Part shown: piece after piece, positions 1-7,449 of the stretch
Numbering within the stretch: position 1 is the stretch's first letter
How the letters are laid out: each line of letters opens with the position of its first letter
Source of the DNA: an uncultured Cellvibrio sp.
GTDB lineage: Bacteria; Pseudomonadota; Gammaproteobacteria; Pseudomonadales; Cellvibrionaceae
Assembly: GCA_946481735.1 (NCBI GenBank)
Contig: CAMLOU010000056.1
Location: 1-25,155, forward strand
DNA length: 25,155 bases
Direction of reading: 5' to 3'
Notes under the pieces: model-generated
What the model was told of the DNA's origin: nothing
Databases searched by the model: none
Seen by the model: only the letters and a program-made list of their open reading frames with translations
Translations under genes and position numbers: made by a program

Positions 1-72
1 TTGTGCATGCACGGTTGCGGGCAATACAACTGCCATTGCCAGCACCAGTGGATTGATCTTGAACTGTCTCAT
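1..72 (-). CDS. Exported protein, N-terminal fragment (possible TonB-dependent receptor)
   Basis: An ATG at 72 on the minus strand follows a strong ribosome-binding site (AGGGG, about seven bases away) and opens a frame of 24 codons that runs off the window start. The fragment is a complete-looking Sec signal peptide: a basic start (MRQFKIN), a hydrophobic core of about 12 residues and a cleavage-type ending at VHAQ. It lies downstream of the GH28 gene on the same strand. In this kind of locus an outer-membrane TonB-dependent receptor or another secreted pectin enzyme would fit, but the visible residues cannot distinguish these. That it is an exported protein is well supported; the product identity is a guess. 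Confidence 0.6.
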   Translation of the reverse strand, partial: MRQFKINPLVLAMAVVLPATVHAQ

Positions 73-339
73 TGTTTTTCCCCTGTGTATTTATTTTGAT
101 GTATCACATCGAGCGTTGTGATGCCTTATGTTTGGCGGTGAAGATGTCATCGCCCAACAATTCCTTCGAAAACAAGGCTTGTTATACAGAAACGAAATGA
201 CGTATTTATAAAAATCGTGCGCCATATCATCTCAATTTGTTTTTTTAAATCCTTGTCTGTTTGTTATTTATTGCGACAAAAAAGACGTTGTTTTTTACAG
301 TTGTTATAGCAAAAAATAATTCGAAAGCTTGATAGCACT
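73..339 (-). other. Intergenic region upstream of the exported-protein fragment
   Basis: This AT-rich gap of 267 bases separates the GH28 stop codon from the next minus-strand start. It contains a stem-loop with arms ATCACA and TGTGAT (103-122), about 30 bases upstream of the start, and an odd-length palindrome AACAAGGCTTGTT at 171-183. The first has its half sites pointing the wrong way for a CRP site (TGTGA-N6-TCACA). I see no convincing intrinsic terminator for the GH28 gene and no clear -35/-10 pair. Confidence 0.35.
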
Positions 340-1797
340 CTAGCCGACTTTGAAAACTTTGCCTTCTATCGTAACGTTTTTAGCGACAAAATTTTCAACG
401 TGTTCAATATCACCAATCTCGTCCACGGAAACGAAGGTATTGTTGATCATGCGCAGGTCACGAATCGGGGCTCGCTCAAAGCCGCGCACCTGGAATACGC
501 GTTCTGCCTTTTGGCAAACGAGATTGCGGATTTCAATGTTGCGCACGGTGGGGTCGAAGTCGCCGGCGTCGCCTTCTTCGTAATGGAAATCGATCACCAG
601 CGCATTTTTTACTTCGCCAATTTCAATATTACGAATATAGAAATTCTCGATGACACCGCCGCGCATGGAGTTCGTCTTGATGCGGATGCCGCGTTCAAGG
701 TCAGGGCTGCTCATCTGGCAGTTCTCAACAAACACGTTGCGCGCACCGCCGGAGATTTCACTGCCGATGACAACACCGCCGTGACCACTGCGCATCTTGC
801 AGCCGGTGATCAGGATATTTTCGGCGGGCGTATCTAAACGGCGGCCGTCGTTATTGCGACCGGATTTAATCGCGATACAGTCATCACCGGTATCGAAATA
901 GCAATCTTCAATCACAACGTTCTTGCAAGACTCGGGATCGCAGCCGTCGGAGTTCGGTCCGAGACTGGCACAAGTAACACCTTTGACGGTGACGCTTTGG
1001 CACAGTACAGGGTTGATCAACCAGAAAGGTGCGCCGGTGATGGTGACGCCTTCAATCAACACATTTTCGCAACGATAGGGTTGGAAAAACGGGGGGCGCA
1101 GGTAAGCGCCTTCGGCATAAAGACGTTGCTCGGGGGGAACGCCTTGTTCGGCTTCGGCAAATAATTTGGCTCGACCTTCGTCCTGAGTCGGAAAGCCGGG
1201 AACGCTCCAATTGGTTCCGCCAACCCAGCTGCCGCCTTTCCACGGCCACCAGGTTGTGCGATTGGCTTGCCCGTCCAGGGTGCCGCTGCCGGTTACCGCA
1301 ATATTTTTCTGTTCGTAAGCATAAATCAGGGGCGAATAGCCCATGAGTTCCACGCCTTCCCAGCGGGTGAAGACGGCGGGGAGATAATCTTTCGGGTCGG
1401 TGCTGAATAAAATTCGGCTGCCAGATTCCAGGTGCAGATTCACGTTGGATTTCAGATGGATCGGGCCGGTCAGAAAACGCCCTGCCGGAACCACCACGCG
1501 GCCACCGCCGGCGTTGTGACACGCGGCAATCGCATTGGCAAAGGCGGCCGTATTATCGGTAGTGCCATCATCAACAGCACCATAATCACGAACATGGAAC
1601 TGGCGGTCAGGAAAAATCGGAACGATGGTTTGCTGACGAATAGTGGACGCCATCTCCCAAGCCTGATGATGCAGGGCATCATCAGTTGCTTGGGGGGCGT
1701 TGGACTGCTGATCAAGAACGGCGCAACCAATAGCACTACCGGCGGTAGCAACCAAAAAAGCACGACGACTGATCTTTGCGGGACGAAGCTCTCTCAC
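340..1797 (-). CDS. Polygalacturonase, glycoside hydrolase family 28, Tat-exported
   Basis: This enzyme would hydrolyse alpha-1,4-galacturonosyl bonds of pectate. The GH28 active-site blocks are all present. In the 485-residue reading NSDG is near 282, GDDC near 304 (the three catalytic aspartates), GHGG near 338 and RIK near 372. The N-terminal part has the beta-helix capping pattern (RDYGAVDDGTTDNT) shared with pectate-lyase-3 folds. A twin-arginine motif SRRAFL sits about ten residues from the start, before a hydrophobic stretch ending in SAIGC, so export by the Tat pathway is likely and the cysteine could be a weak lipobox. I chose the GTG at 1797 because GAGAG-rich sequence precedes it and it leaves a normal Tat N-region. 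A TTG at 1878 would add 27 polar residues. Exo or endo action cannot be decided from motifs. Confidence 0.9.
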   Translation of the reverse strand: MRELRPAKISRRAFLVATAGSAIGCAVLDQQSNAPQATDDALHHQAWEMASTIRQQTIVPIFPDRQFHVRDYGAVDDGTTDNTAAFANAIAACHNAGGGRVVVPAGRFLTGPIHLKSNVNLHLESGSRILFSTDPKDYLPAVFTRWEGVELMGYSPLIYAYEQKNIAVTGSGTLDGQANRTTWWPWKGGSWVGGTNWSVPGFPTQDEGRAKLFAEAEQGVPPEQRLYAEGAYLRPPFFQPYRCENVLIEGVTITGAPFWLINPVLCQSVTVKGVTCASLGPNSDGCDPESCKNVVIEDCYFDTGDDCIAIKSGRNNDGRRLDTPAENILITGCKMRSGHGGVVIGSEISGGARNVFVENCQMSSPDLERGIRIKTNSMRGGVIENFYIRNIEIGEVKNALVIDFHYEEGDAGDFDPTVRNIEIRNLVCQKAERVFQVRGFERAPIRDLRMINNTFVSVDEIGDIEHVENFVAKNVTIEGKVFKVG

Positions 1798-2127
1798 CTG
1801 TCTCTCTCTTTTATATATTCGTTGAGCGTTGTTCGCTAACTTTTCGAGTCGGTAATGATCGTGTTCAAGCGCAGACAACTAAACACACAGGTATCAATGA
1901 AGAAAGTTATGTTGATGTCCGTTCTGCCAAGGCCGTGCCGGTCAATTTGATATGTAGTAATAGGTCCGTGCACAGAGAGATAGTAGGCAGAATCGGGCAT
2001 CCGGTTGATGTACTCATTGATGCCGTTTTTTCATTGTGTATTCCGCTGCCAGGAAAATCAATATCTTTTTAGTGTGAAATTTCTATTTTGTCACCTTTTA
2101 TTAGTTTCCCTGTCACTAATTTTTAAG

Positions 2128-2173
2128 TGTAATCGGTTCCATGTAATTATTTTTATTCTTGTAAACGGTTACA
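2128..2173. promoter_or_regulatory. Tandem LacI-family operator-like boxes
   Basis: Two 14-base boxes, TGTAATCGGTTCCA (2128-2141) and TGTAAACGGTTACA (2160-2173), agree at 12 of 14 positions. The second is a near-perfect palindrome around a central CG, the usual form of LacI-family operators. Their centres are 32 bases apart, close to three helical turns, so two dimers would sit on the same face of the DNA. They lie between the divergent GH28 and uxaA genes. A LacI-type regulator of pectin/uronate genes is the natural candidate, but no regulator gene is in the window. Confidence 0.5.
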
Positions 2174-2311
2174 TATTGCGTCGAAAAAATGATTTATCGT
2201 TTTCTTTACAAAAAAAGAGAATTTTTTTTCAAAAATTATCGGAAAAATTTGCTCCTAATAAACTGATATACAAGCGGACTCTGTTTGCGCGCCAAGGCAG
2301 CAATACGAGAT

Positions 2312-2325
2312 TGACAGCGCTGTCA
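2312..2325. promoter_or_regulatory. Perfect palindrome TGACAGCGCTGTCA, operator-like
   Basis: A perfect 14-base palindrome with a central CG, again of LacI-family operator form but different in sequence from the boxes at 2128-2173. Its first bases overlap a TTGACA hexamer (2311-2316), but there is no good -10 hexamer at 16-18 bases. It lies about 250 bases upstream of uxaA. Confidence 0.45.
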
Positions 2326-2338
2326 GACGGAGGAAATT

Positions 2339-2416
2339 TTGATTAACCGAAAATCAGCGTGCGAGGCGCGGCTGGCGTTCGTTATTGCGGGACTATTCCC
2401 ATCGGTGATAGATTGA
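2339..2416 (+). CDS. Candidate 25-residue leader peptide (speculative)
   Basis: A TTG codon follows GGAGG (2329-2333) by five bases and opens a 25-codon frame closed by TGA at 2414-2416. The peptide starts INRKSACEARLAF and has a mildly hydrophobic second half. It ends 34 bases before the intrinsic terminator at 2451. A good ribosome-binding site, a short frame and then a terminator ahead of a catabolic gene is the layout of a translation-coupled attenuator. There is no run of regulatory codons, so it may equally be a chance frame. Confidence 0.2.
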   Translation: MINRKSACEARLAFVIAGLFPSVID

Positions 2417-2419
2417 AAT

Positions 2420-2438
2420 TGGTATTGACCGAATACCA
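2420..2438. promoter_or_regulatory. Inverted repeat, GntR-operator-like or RNA stem
   Basis: TGGTATTGACCGAATACCA has seven-base arms around a five-base centre. The TGGTAT/ATACCA arms recall operators of FadR-subfamily GntR regulators such as UxuR/ExuR, although those usually have a shorter centre. In RNA it would form a hairpin, with flanking ATCGG (2401-2405) and CCGAT (2442-2446) able to close an outer stem just before the terminator. Both readings are possible. Confidence 0.4.
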
Positions 2439-2450
2439 TTGCCGATATTT

Positions 2451-2475
2451 AGGCGCCGCAAGGCGCCTGTTTTTT
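2451..2475 (+). terminator. Intrinsic terminator upstream of uxaA
   Basis: AGGCGCC, loop GCAA, GGCGCCT, then G and six T residues. This is a seven-pair GC-rich stem with a stable tetraloop and a T tract on the plus strand, a textbook intrinsic terminator. No convincing protein gene precedes it, so it ends either a short leader RNA or a small RNA. It lies 88 bases before the uxaA start codon. Confidence 0.75.
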
Positions 2476-2563
2476 CTCTATCGTCGGTAACACTTCTCCT
2501 ATAAAACAAAAATCATCTGGCGAATTTGTACAATCGACCGAAAACTCACCGTAGGTTGCAATC

Positions 2564-4084
2564 TTGAGCAGTATTATTCATTTACACGAACAGGATAATG
2601 TCGGTGTCTGTAAGGCCGCTTTACCTGCCGGAATTACCCTGATCGAAAATAATCTCACATTGCGGGCTGACATTCCGGCCATGCACAAAGTGGCATTGGT
2701 GCCGATTGCCAAAGGCGACGCGATCCTGAAATATGGCCAGGTGATTGGTTTTGCCAACACAGATATTGCGCCGGGTGAGCACGTGCACACCCACAACTGC
2801 GTGATGGGCGATCTCGAAAAAGATTATGGTTTCTGTCGCAATGCCGTGCCGACGGACTTTGTGCCGGAAGCGCAGCGCGCCACCTTTAAGGGATATCGTC
2901 GTGCTAACGGCAAGGTTGGAACACGCAATTACATCGGTATCCTCACCACCGTGAATTGTTCGGCGACAGTGGCGCGCGCCATTGCCCAACACTTCACCTT
3001 CTCGGGTGAGCTCAAACAATTTCCCAATATTGATGGTGTCGTGGCTTTCACCCATGAGACGGGCTGCGGTATGCGCTCGGAAGGTGAAGGTTATGAAACC
3101 TTGCGCCGTACCTTTGATGGATACGCACGTCATCCTAACTTTGGTGGTGTGATGATGGTGGGCCTCGGTTGCGAAACCATGCAGGTTCAGCGCGTGATGG
3201 AAGAAAGCGGTCTGGCAGACACCAAAACCTTCTGCGCTTATACCATCCAGGAAGTGGGCGGTACGCGCATCGCTATTGAAAAAGGTATTGAAACCCTGCG
3301 TCAGATGTTGCCCCTGGTTAACGAAGCAAGACGTGAGCCTGTTCCCGCAAGCGAATTGACTCTGGCGGTGCAATGCGGCGGCTCGGATGCGTTCTCCGGG
3401 ATTACCGCGAACCCGGCGCTGGGTATTGCCGGGGACATCCTGGTGCGTCACGGCGGTACAGTTATTTATTCAGAAACACCGGAAATTTTCGGTGCAGAAC
3501 ATCTGCTGACCCAACGCGCGGCAACACCTGAACTGGCAGAAAAACTATTGGAACGCATTCGCTGGTGGGAAGATTACACCGAGCGCAACGGCTTTGAATT
3601 AAACAACAACCCTTCACCCGGCAACAAGGTGGGTGGATTGACGACGATTCTGGAAAAATCCCTCGGCGCCCAGGCCAAAAGTGGCTCTACCCAGATGACC
3701 GGTGTGTATTTATACGCGGAAGAAGTGAAAGAAAAGGGGCTGGTGTTTATGGATAGCCCTGGCTTCGATCCGGTATCCGTCACTGGTCAGGTGGCGTCCG
3801 GTGCTAACGTGGTGTGTTTTACCACCGGGCGCGGTTCCGCCTTTGGTTTCAAGCCGGTTCCCAGCATCAAGCTGGCCAGTAATTCGCAATTGTTTGAGCG
3901 AATGAAAGAAGATGTGGATATTAATTGCGGTGGTGTGTTGGATGGTGAATACACCTTGCAGGAATGTGGCGAAAAAATCTTTGCCGAGATACTGGCTGTA
4001 GCCTCCGGTGAGGCCACCAAAAGTGAACTGTTAGGTTACGGGGATAACGAATTCAATCCCTGGAAAATTGGTGCCGTGGTTTAA
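2564..4084 (+). CDS. uxaA: Altronate dehydratase
   Basis: UxaA dehydrates D-altronate to 2-keto-3-deoxygluconate in the cytoplasm, the third step of the isomerase pathway of galacturonate breakdown. The 506 residues match the family length. The first roughly 90 residues form the SAF-type domain with KYGQVIGFA and GEHVHTHN. The rest is the catalytic domain, with HETGCG, GLGCET, QCGGSDAFSG and, near the end, MDSPGFDPVSVTGQVASGA. It begins at TTG 2564. The ribosome-binding site is weak (TAGG about eight bases upstream), but the N-terminus SSIIHLHEQDNVGV lines up with the known start of E. coli UxaA, so I keep it. The leader with its terminator and operator-like sites suggests controlled expression. 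Galactarate dehydratase belongs to the same superfamily, but the short N-terminal domain and overall match favour altronate. Confidence 0.9.
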   Translation: MSSIIHLHEQDNVGVCKAALPAGITLIENNLTLRADIPAMHKVALVPIAKGDAILKYGQVIGFANTDIAPGEHVHTHNCVMGDLEKDYGFCRNAVPTDFVPEAQRATFKGYRRANGKVGTRNYIGILTTVNCSATVARAIAQHFTFSGELKQFPNIDGVVAFTHETGCGMRSEGEGYETLRRTFDGYARHPNFGGVMMVGLGCETMQVQRVMEESGLADTKTFCAYTIQEVGGTRIAIEKGIETLRQMLPLVNEARREPVPASELTLAVQCGGSDAFSGITANPALGIAGDILVRHGGTVIYSETPEIFGAEHLLTQRAATPELAEKLLERIRWWEDYTERNGFELNNNPSPGNKVGGLTTILEKSLGAQAKSGSTQMTGVYLYAEEVKEKGLVFMDSPGFDPVSVTGQVASGANVVCFTTGRGSAFGFKPVPSIKLASNSQLFERMKEDVDINCGGVLDGEYTLQECGEKIFAEILAVASGEATKSELLGYGDNEFNPWKIGAVV

Positions 4085-4367
4085 CAAAAAATTAGCTTCA
4101 GGTGTTTTGCATCCATCTCAAGTGTGTTTAAACGCCGCACTGACGGTGAGAGAGAAGAGTCGGACCTCGATGTCCGGCCATCATGAAAAAAGGCACAGAT
4201 TGAGAAGTCAGCCAAGCCATTCCTGCTTATAGTGAATTGTTCTGAGCTGGCCCGATTTAAGTGCCATTATTATAAAGGCGTGATTGCTGCAAAAACTTCT
4301 TGTGATTTAACGGTCGCGAGAGGTATTTGTTTGCCATCAAAAGACCTTACTTAGAGGGAAGTGTCCT
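4085..4367 (+). other. Intergenic region before the pnt operon
   Basis: A gap of 283 bases. It contains a small stem (CGGAC, loop CTCGAT, GTCCG, around 4160) without a T tract, so it is not a clear terminator for uxaA. The pnt promoter is presumably here, but I find no convincing -35/-10 pair and no copy of the operators seen before uxaA. Confidence 0.3.
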
Positions 4368-5525
4368 ATGAAGATCTCCATACCCAGGGAGCGTCGTGCC
4401 CACGAACGTCGTGTGGCCGCAACACCAGAGACGGTGAAAAAATTTGTTGCCTTAGGTATTGATGTAGCTGTAGAAACAGGTGCCGGTGAAGCAAGCCGGA
4501 TTACCGATGCGGCTTATGAAGCCGCCGGTGCAAAAATTGTTGGTGATCTTGCGCAGTTATTGGCGGATGCCGACATTGTCCTCAAGGTCCAGCGCCCCAT
4601 TTTGGCGGGCGAGGATGGTCCCAATGAGTTGGCGCTGATGAAACGCGGCGCGCTGCTCATCGCTATTCTGTCTCCCTATGCTGACCCCAACGCGATCCAG
4701 CAATACGCTGCTGCCGGTGTAACGGCGATGGCGCTGGAATTTGTGCCGCGTATTACGCGCGCGCAAAGTATGGATGTGCTCAGCTCCCAAAGTAACCTGG
4801 CCGGTTATCGTGCAGTCTTGGAAGCGGTGAATGTTTATGACCGCGCCATGCCCATGATGATGACCGCCGCCGGTACGATCGCGCCGGCGCGCGTGATGGT
4901 ATTGGGCGCGGGCGTTGCCGGTTTGCAAGCGATCGCCACGGCCAAACGACTCGGTGCGATTGTCAGTGCAACCGACGTGCGGGCTGCATCCAAAGAGCAG
5001 GTGGAAAGTCTCGGCGGCAAGTTCGTCATGGTGGAAAGTGACGAAGTGGCCAACGCAGAAACCGCCGGCGGTTATGCGAAAGAAATGAGTGACGACTACA
5101 AGCGTCGCCAGGCCGAGTTGGTCGCAGAAACGCTGAAGAAGCAGGACATTGCGATTTGTACCGCACTGATTCCCGGTCGCAAAGCGCCCACGCTGATCAA
5201 CGACGAGATGGTGCACAGCATGCGCCCCGGCTCGGTTATTGTGGATCTGGCGGCAGAGCAGGGTGGCAATTGCACGCTGACCAAACCGGGAGAAATTGTT
5301 GAAATAAATGGTGTGACCATCATTGGTTTATTCAACATTCCCAGTCGTCTGTCCGCCGATGCCAGTGCGCTCTACGCCAAGAACCTGCTGAATTTCCTCA
5401 CGCCCCTGGTGAACGCTGAAGAAAAAGCGCTCAACATCAATTGGCAGGATGAAATTGTGGCGGCGGTTACCTTGACGCGCGATGGTCAGGTAGTTCATCC
5501 CAACTTTCAGCCGGCAAATGCCTAG
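4368..5525 (+). CDS. pntAA: Proton-translocating NAD(P) transhydrogenase, alpha-1 subunit
   Basis: This is the soluble NAD(H)-binding domain I of the membrane transhydrogenase, which uses the proton gradient to reduce NADP+ with NADH. Family marks are the N-terminal IPRERRAHERRVAATP, the RAQSMD block at about 131-136 that contacts NAD, and the Rossmann loop GAGVAGLQA at about 180-188. The length of 385 residues, ending before any membrane segment, fits the split Rhodospirillum-type alpha-1 subunit, not the fused E. coli PntA. It starts at ATG 4368 after a GAGGGA-type ribosome-binding site. pntAB follows after eight bases, and the three genes read as one operon between uxaA and the TRAP transporter. 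Confidence 0.95.
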   Translation: MKISIPRERRAHERRVAATPETVKKFVALGIDVAVETGAGEASRITDAAYEAAGAKIVGDLAQLLADADIVLKVQRPILAGEDGPNELALMKRGALLIAILSPYADPNAIQQYAAAGVTAMALEFVPRITRAQSMDVLSSQSNLAGYRAVLEAVNVYDRAMPMMMTAAGTIAPARVMVLGAGVAGLQAIATAKRLGAIVSATDVRAASKEQVESLGGKFVMVESDEVANAETAGGYAKEMSDDYKRRQAELVAETLKKQDIAICTALIPGRKAPTLINDEMVHSMRPGSVIVDLAAEQGGNCTLTKPGEIVEINGVTIIGLFNIPSRLSADASALYAKNLLNFLTPLVNAEEKALNINWQDEIVAAVTLTRDGQVVHPNFQPANA

Positions 5526-5533
5526 GGGGATTT

Positions 5534-5818
5534 ATGGAAGCGAATTTCATTTCTCAATTATCGATATTTGTGTTGGCTATATTTGTCGGTTACTACGTGG
5601 TGTGGAGTGTTACACCGGCGCTACATACGCCTTTGATGGCGGTCACGAACGCGATCTCCAGTGTGATTATTGTCGGAGCTTTGATTGCTGTCGGGCCGGC
5701 AGAGATGAGTCTGTCCAAAGTCCTTGGCTTTGGTGCAATGGTGTTAGCTGCAATTAATATTTTTGGCGGCTTTACCGTGACGCATCGCATGCTTGCCATG
5801 TACAAAAAGAAAAAATAA
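5534..5818 (+). CDS. pntAB: NAD(P) transhydrogenase, alpha-2 (membrane) subunit
   Basis: A 94-residue membrane protein with three predicted helices and a lysine-rich end (MYKKKK). It is the short membrane part of domain II that in E. coli is fused to the end of PntA. The run VTNAISSVIIVGAL and the later FGGFTVTHRML are typical of the family. It starts at ATG 5534 with GGGGA just upstream, eight bases after pntAA, and pntB follows after 27 bases. It would assemble with PntB into the proton channel in the inner membrane. Confidence 0.95.
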   Translation: MEANFISQLSIFVLAIFVGYYVVWSVTPALHTPLMAVTNAISSVIIVGALIAVGPAEMSLSKVLGFGAMVLAAINIFGGFTVTHRMLAMYKKKK

Positions 5819-5845
5819 ATCCGCACATCATCATTGGGGAACATC

Positions 5846-7252
5846 ATGACAGAATTACATGCAAACCTTACCTCGCTCGCCTATCTGGTAGCGGCGGTGT
5901 TGTTCATCATGGCGCTGCGCGGATTGTCTTCACCGGAGTCTTCCCGCGCTGGAAATATTTACGGAATGATCGGGATGCTGATTGCTGTGGTCACCACAGT
6001 ATTGAGCCCCGCGGTGGAATCCTACGGTTGGATTGTTATTGCTTTGGCGATTGGTGCGGTGATCGGTGTGATTACCGCGCGCCGCATTGCCATGACCGCG
6101 ATGCCGCAATTGGTCGCCGCCTTTCACAGTCTTGTCGGTATGGCGGCGGTGCTGGTAGCCGGCGCGGCCTTCAGTAATCCGGCAGCATTCGGGTTGTTGG
6201 ATTCTGCCGGTGAAATCTTTATTGCCAGCCGTATCGAAATGGGCCTGGGTGTGGTCATTGGTGCGATTACCTTTTCAGGCTCCGTTATCGCGTTTACCAA
6301 ATTGCAGGGACTGGTATCCGGTGCACCCGTTTCCTTCGGCGGCCAGCATATCCTGAACGCGATAATCGGTTTGGTGATTATCGGACTGATTGTGTTTTTC
6401 TGCTTTGAGCAGGCGCCCTGGGTGTTCTGGAGTATGACCGCGCTGGCCTTTGTGATTGGTGTGTTGCTGATTATTCCTATCGGCGGTGCAGACATGCCAG
6501 TGGTGGTTTCCATGCTCAATTCCTACTCCGGTTGGGCGGCAGCCGGTATCGGATTTACCTTGCATAACGATGCGTTAATTGTTACTGGTGCACTAGTCGG
6601 CTCTTCCGGTGCAATTCTGTCTTACATTATGTGTAAGGGTATGAATCGTTCCTTCTTCAATGTTATCCTCGGCGGCTTTGGTGGTGATTCGGCGGCGGCC
6701 GGTGCCAGCGGTGGTGTCGATGATCGCCCGGTCAAACAGGGCAGCGCTGAAGACGCAGCATTCATTATGAAGAATGCCGGTTCTGTCATTATCGTGCCCG
6801 GTTATGGTATGGCGGTGGCGCAGGCACAACACGCGTTGCGTGAAATGTGCGATGAGCTGAAAAAAGCCGGTGTGAAAATCAGTTACGCGATTCATCCGGT
6901 GGCCGGTCGCATGCCGGGCCATATGAACGTATTGCTTGCCGAAGCGAACGTGCCCTACGACGAAGTGTTTGAGCTGGAAGACATTAATAACGAGTTCCAG
7001 ACCGCCGATGTGGCGTTTGTGATTGGTGCCAACGATGTGACTAACCCCGCTGCAAAGAGTGATCCGGCCAGCCCGATCTTTGGTATGCCGATCCTCGATG
7101 TGGAAAAAGCGCGTACGGTACTCTTTGTCAAACGCAGTATGGCGTCGGGTTACGCCGGTGTGCAGAATGAGTTGTTCTACAAGGACAACACCATGATGTT
7201 GTTCGGTGATGCGAAAAAAATGGTGGAGACTATCGTCAGAAACCTGGATTGA
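5846..7252 (+). CDS. pntB: NAD(P) transhydrogenase, beta subunit
   Basis: This subunit of 468 residues has an N-terminal half of eight to nine membrane helices (proton channel, domain II) and a C-terminal NADP(H)-binding domain III. Domain III shows VPGYGMAVAQAQH, the AGRMPGHMNVLLAEA segment, GANDVTNPAA, KRSMASGYAGV and FGDAKK, all canonical. I place the start at ATG 5846, five bases after GGGGA. A longer TTG start at 5834 would include the ribosome-binding site itself. The operon ends 18 bases later at a strong terminator. Confidence 0.95.
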   Translation: MTELHANLTSLAYLVAAVLFIMALRGLSSPESSRAGNIYGMIGMLIAVVTTVLSPAVESYGWIVIALAIGAVIGVITARRIAMTAMPQLVAAFHSLVGMAAVLVAGAAFSNPAAFGLLDSAGEIFIASRIEMGLGVVIGAITFSGSVIAFTKLQGLVSGAPVSFGGQHILNAIIGLVIIGLIVFFCFEQAPWVFWSMTALAFVIGVLLIIPIGGADMPVVVSMLNSYSGWAAAGIGFTLHNDALIVTGALVGSSGAILSYIMCKGMNRSFFNVILGGFGGDSAAAGASGGVDDRPVKQGSAEDAAFIMKNAGSVIIVPGYGMAVAQAQHALREMCDELKKAGVKISYAIHPVAGRMPGHMNVLLAEANVPYDEVFELEDINNEFQTADVAFVIGANDVTNPAAKSDPASPIFGMPILDVEKARTVLFVKRSMASGYAGVQNELFYKDNTMMLFGDAKKMVETIVRNLD

Positions 7253-7269
7253 TTTTTGTTGTTCCCTGC

Positions 7270-7297
7270 AAAGTGCCTCCTCATCCGAGGCACTTTT
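7270..7297 (+). terminator. Intrinsic terminator after pntB
   Basis: A perfect ten-pair stem, AAAGTGCCTC and GAGGCACTTT around a CTCATCC loop, is followed by a further T. It starts 17 bases after the pntB stop codon and separates the pnt operon from the TRAP operon. Confidence 0.85.
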
Positions 7298-7449
7298 GCT
7301 ATCTGCGAAAATCCCTAAGGACATACCATAACTACAACAGCTGTGAGAACCGTATTCTCTCGGGTAAAACAACACAACAAAATTATAAAGCGGCCAGGTG
7401 TGTTGAGCGCCATGCGCCAGAAAAAGCAGTCAACACGAGAAAAACGATT

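Larger units (their letters stand above)
1798..2563. other. Large regulatory region between GH28 gene and uxaA
   Basis: These 766 bases carry no convincing long gene. The stretch 1798-2125 would be the leader of the minus-strand GH28 gene. From 2128 to 2475 several signals follow: two related LacI-type boxes, an AT-rich tract (about 2175-2280), a perfect 14-base palindrome, a very short candidate reading frame, an inverted repeat and an intrinsic terminator reading toward uxaA. The 88 bases from 2476 to the uxaA start are plain, so uxaA either has a promoter there or depends on read-through of the terminator. Individual elements are listed separately. Confidence 0.6.

Noticed and set aside
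103..122. Inverted repeat ATCACA/TGTGAT as a CRP site
   Set aside because: The half sites are in the opposite order to TGTGA-N6-TCACA and the spacing is eight.
1897..1950. Short plus-strand frame (17 codons, starting MKKVMLMSV) after CACAGGTATCA
   Set aside because: It looks like the start of a signal peptide but stops at once, and no in-frame or frame-shifted continuation of a recognisable protein follows. Treated as chance.
2311..2346. TTGACA as the -35 of a promoter for the uxaA leader
   Set aside because: No acceptable -10 hexamer lies 16-18 bases downstream; the only AT-rich candidate is 24 bases away.
2621..3451. 276-codon minus-strand open frame opposite uxaA, and similar long antisense frames over pntB, pntAA and ntrC
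   Set aside because: They are shadows of well-supported genes in GC-biased codons, with no family motifs, ribosome-binding sites or plausible neighbours.
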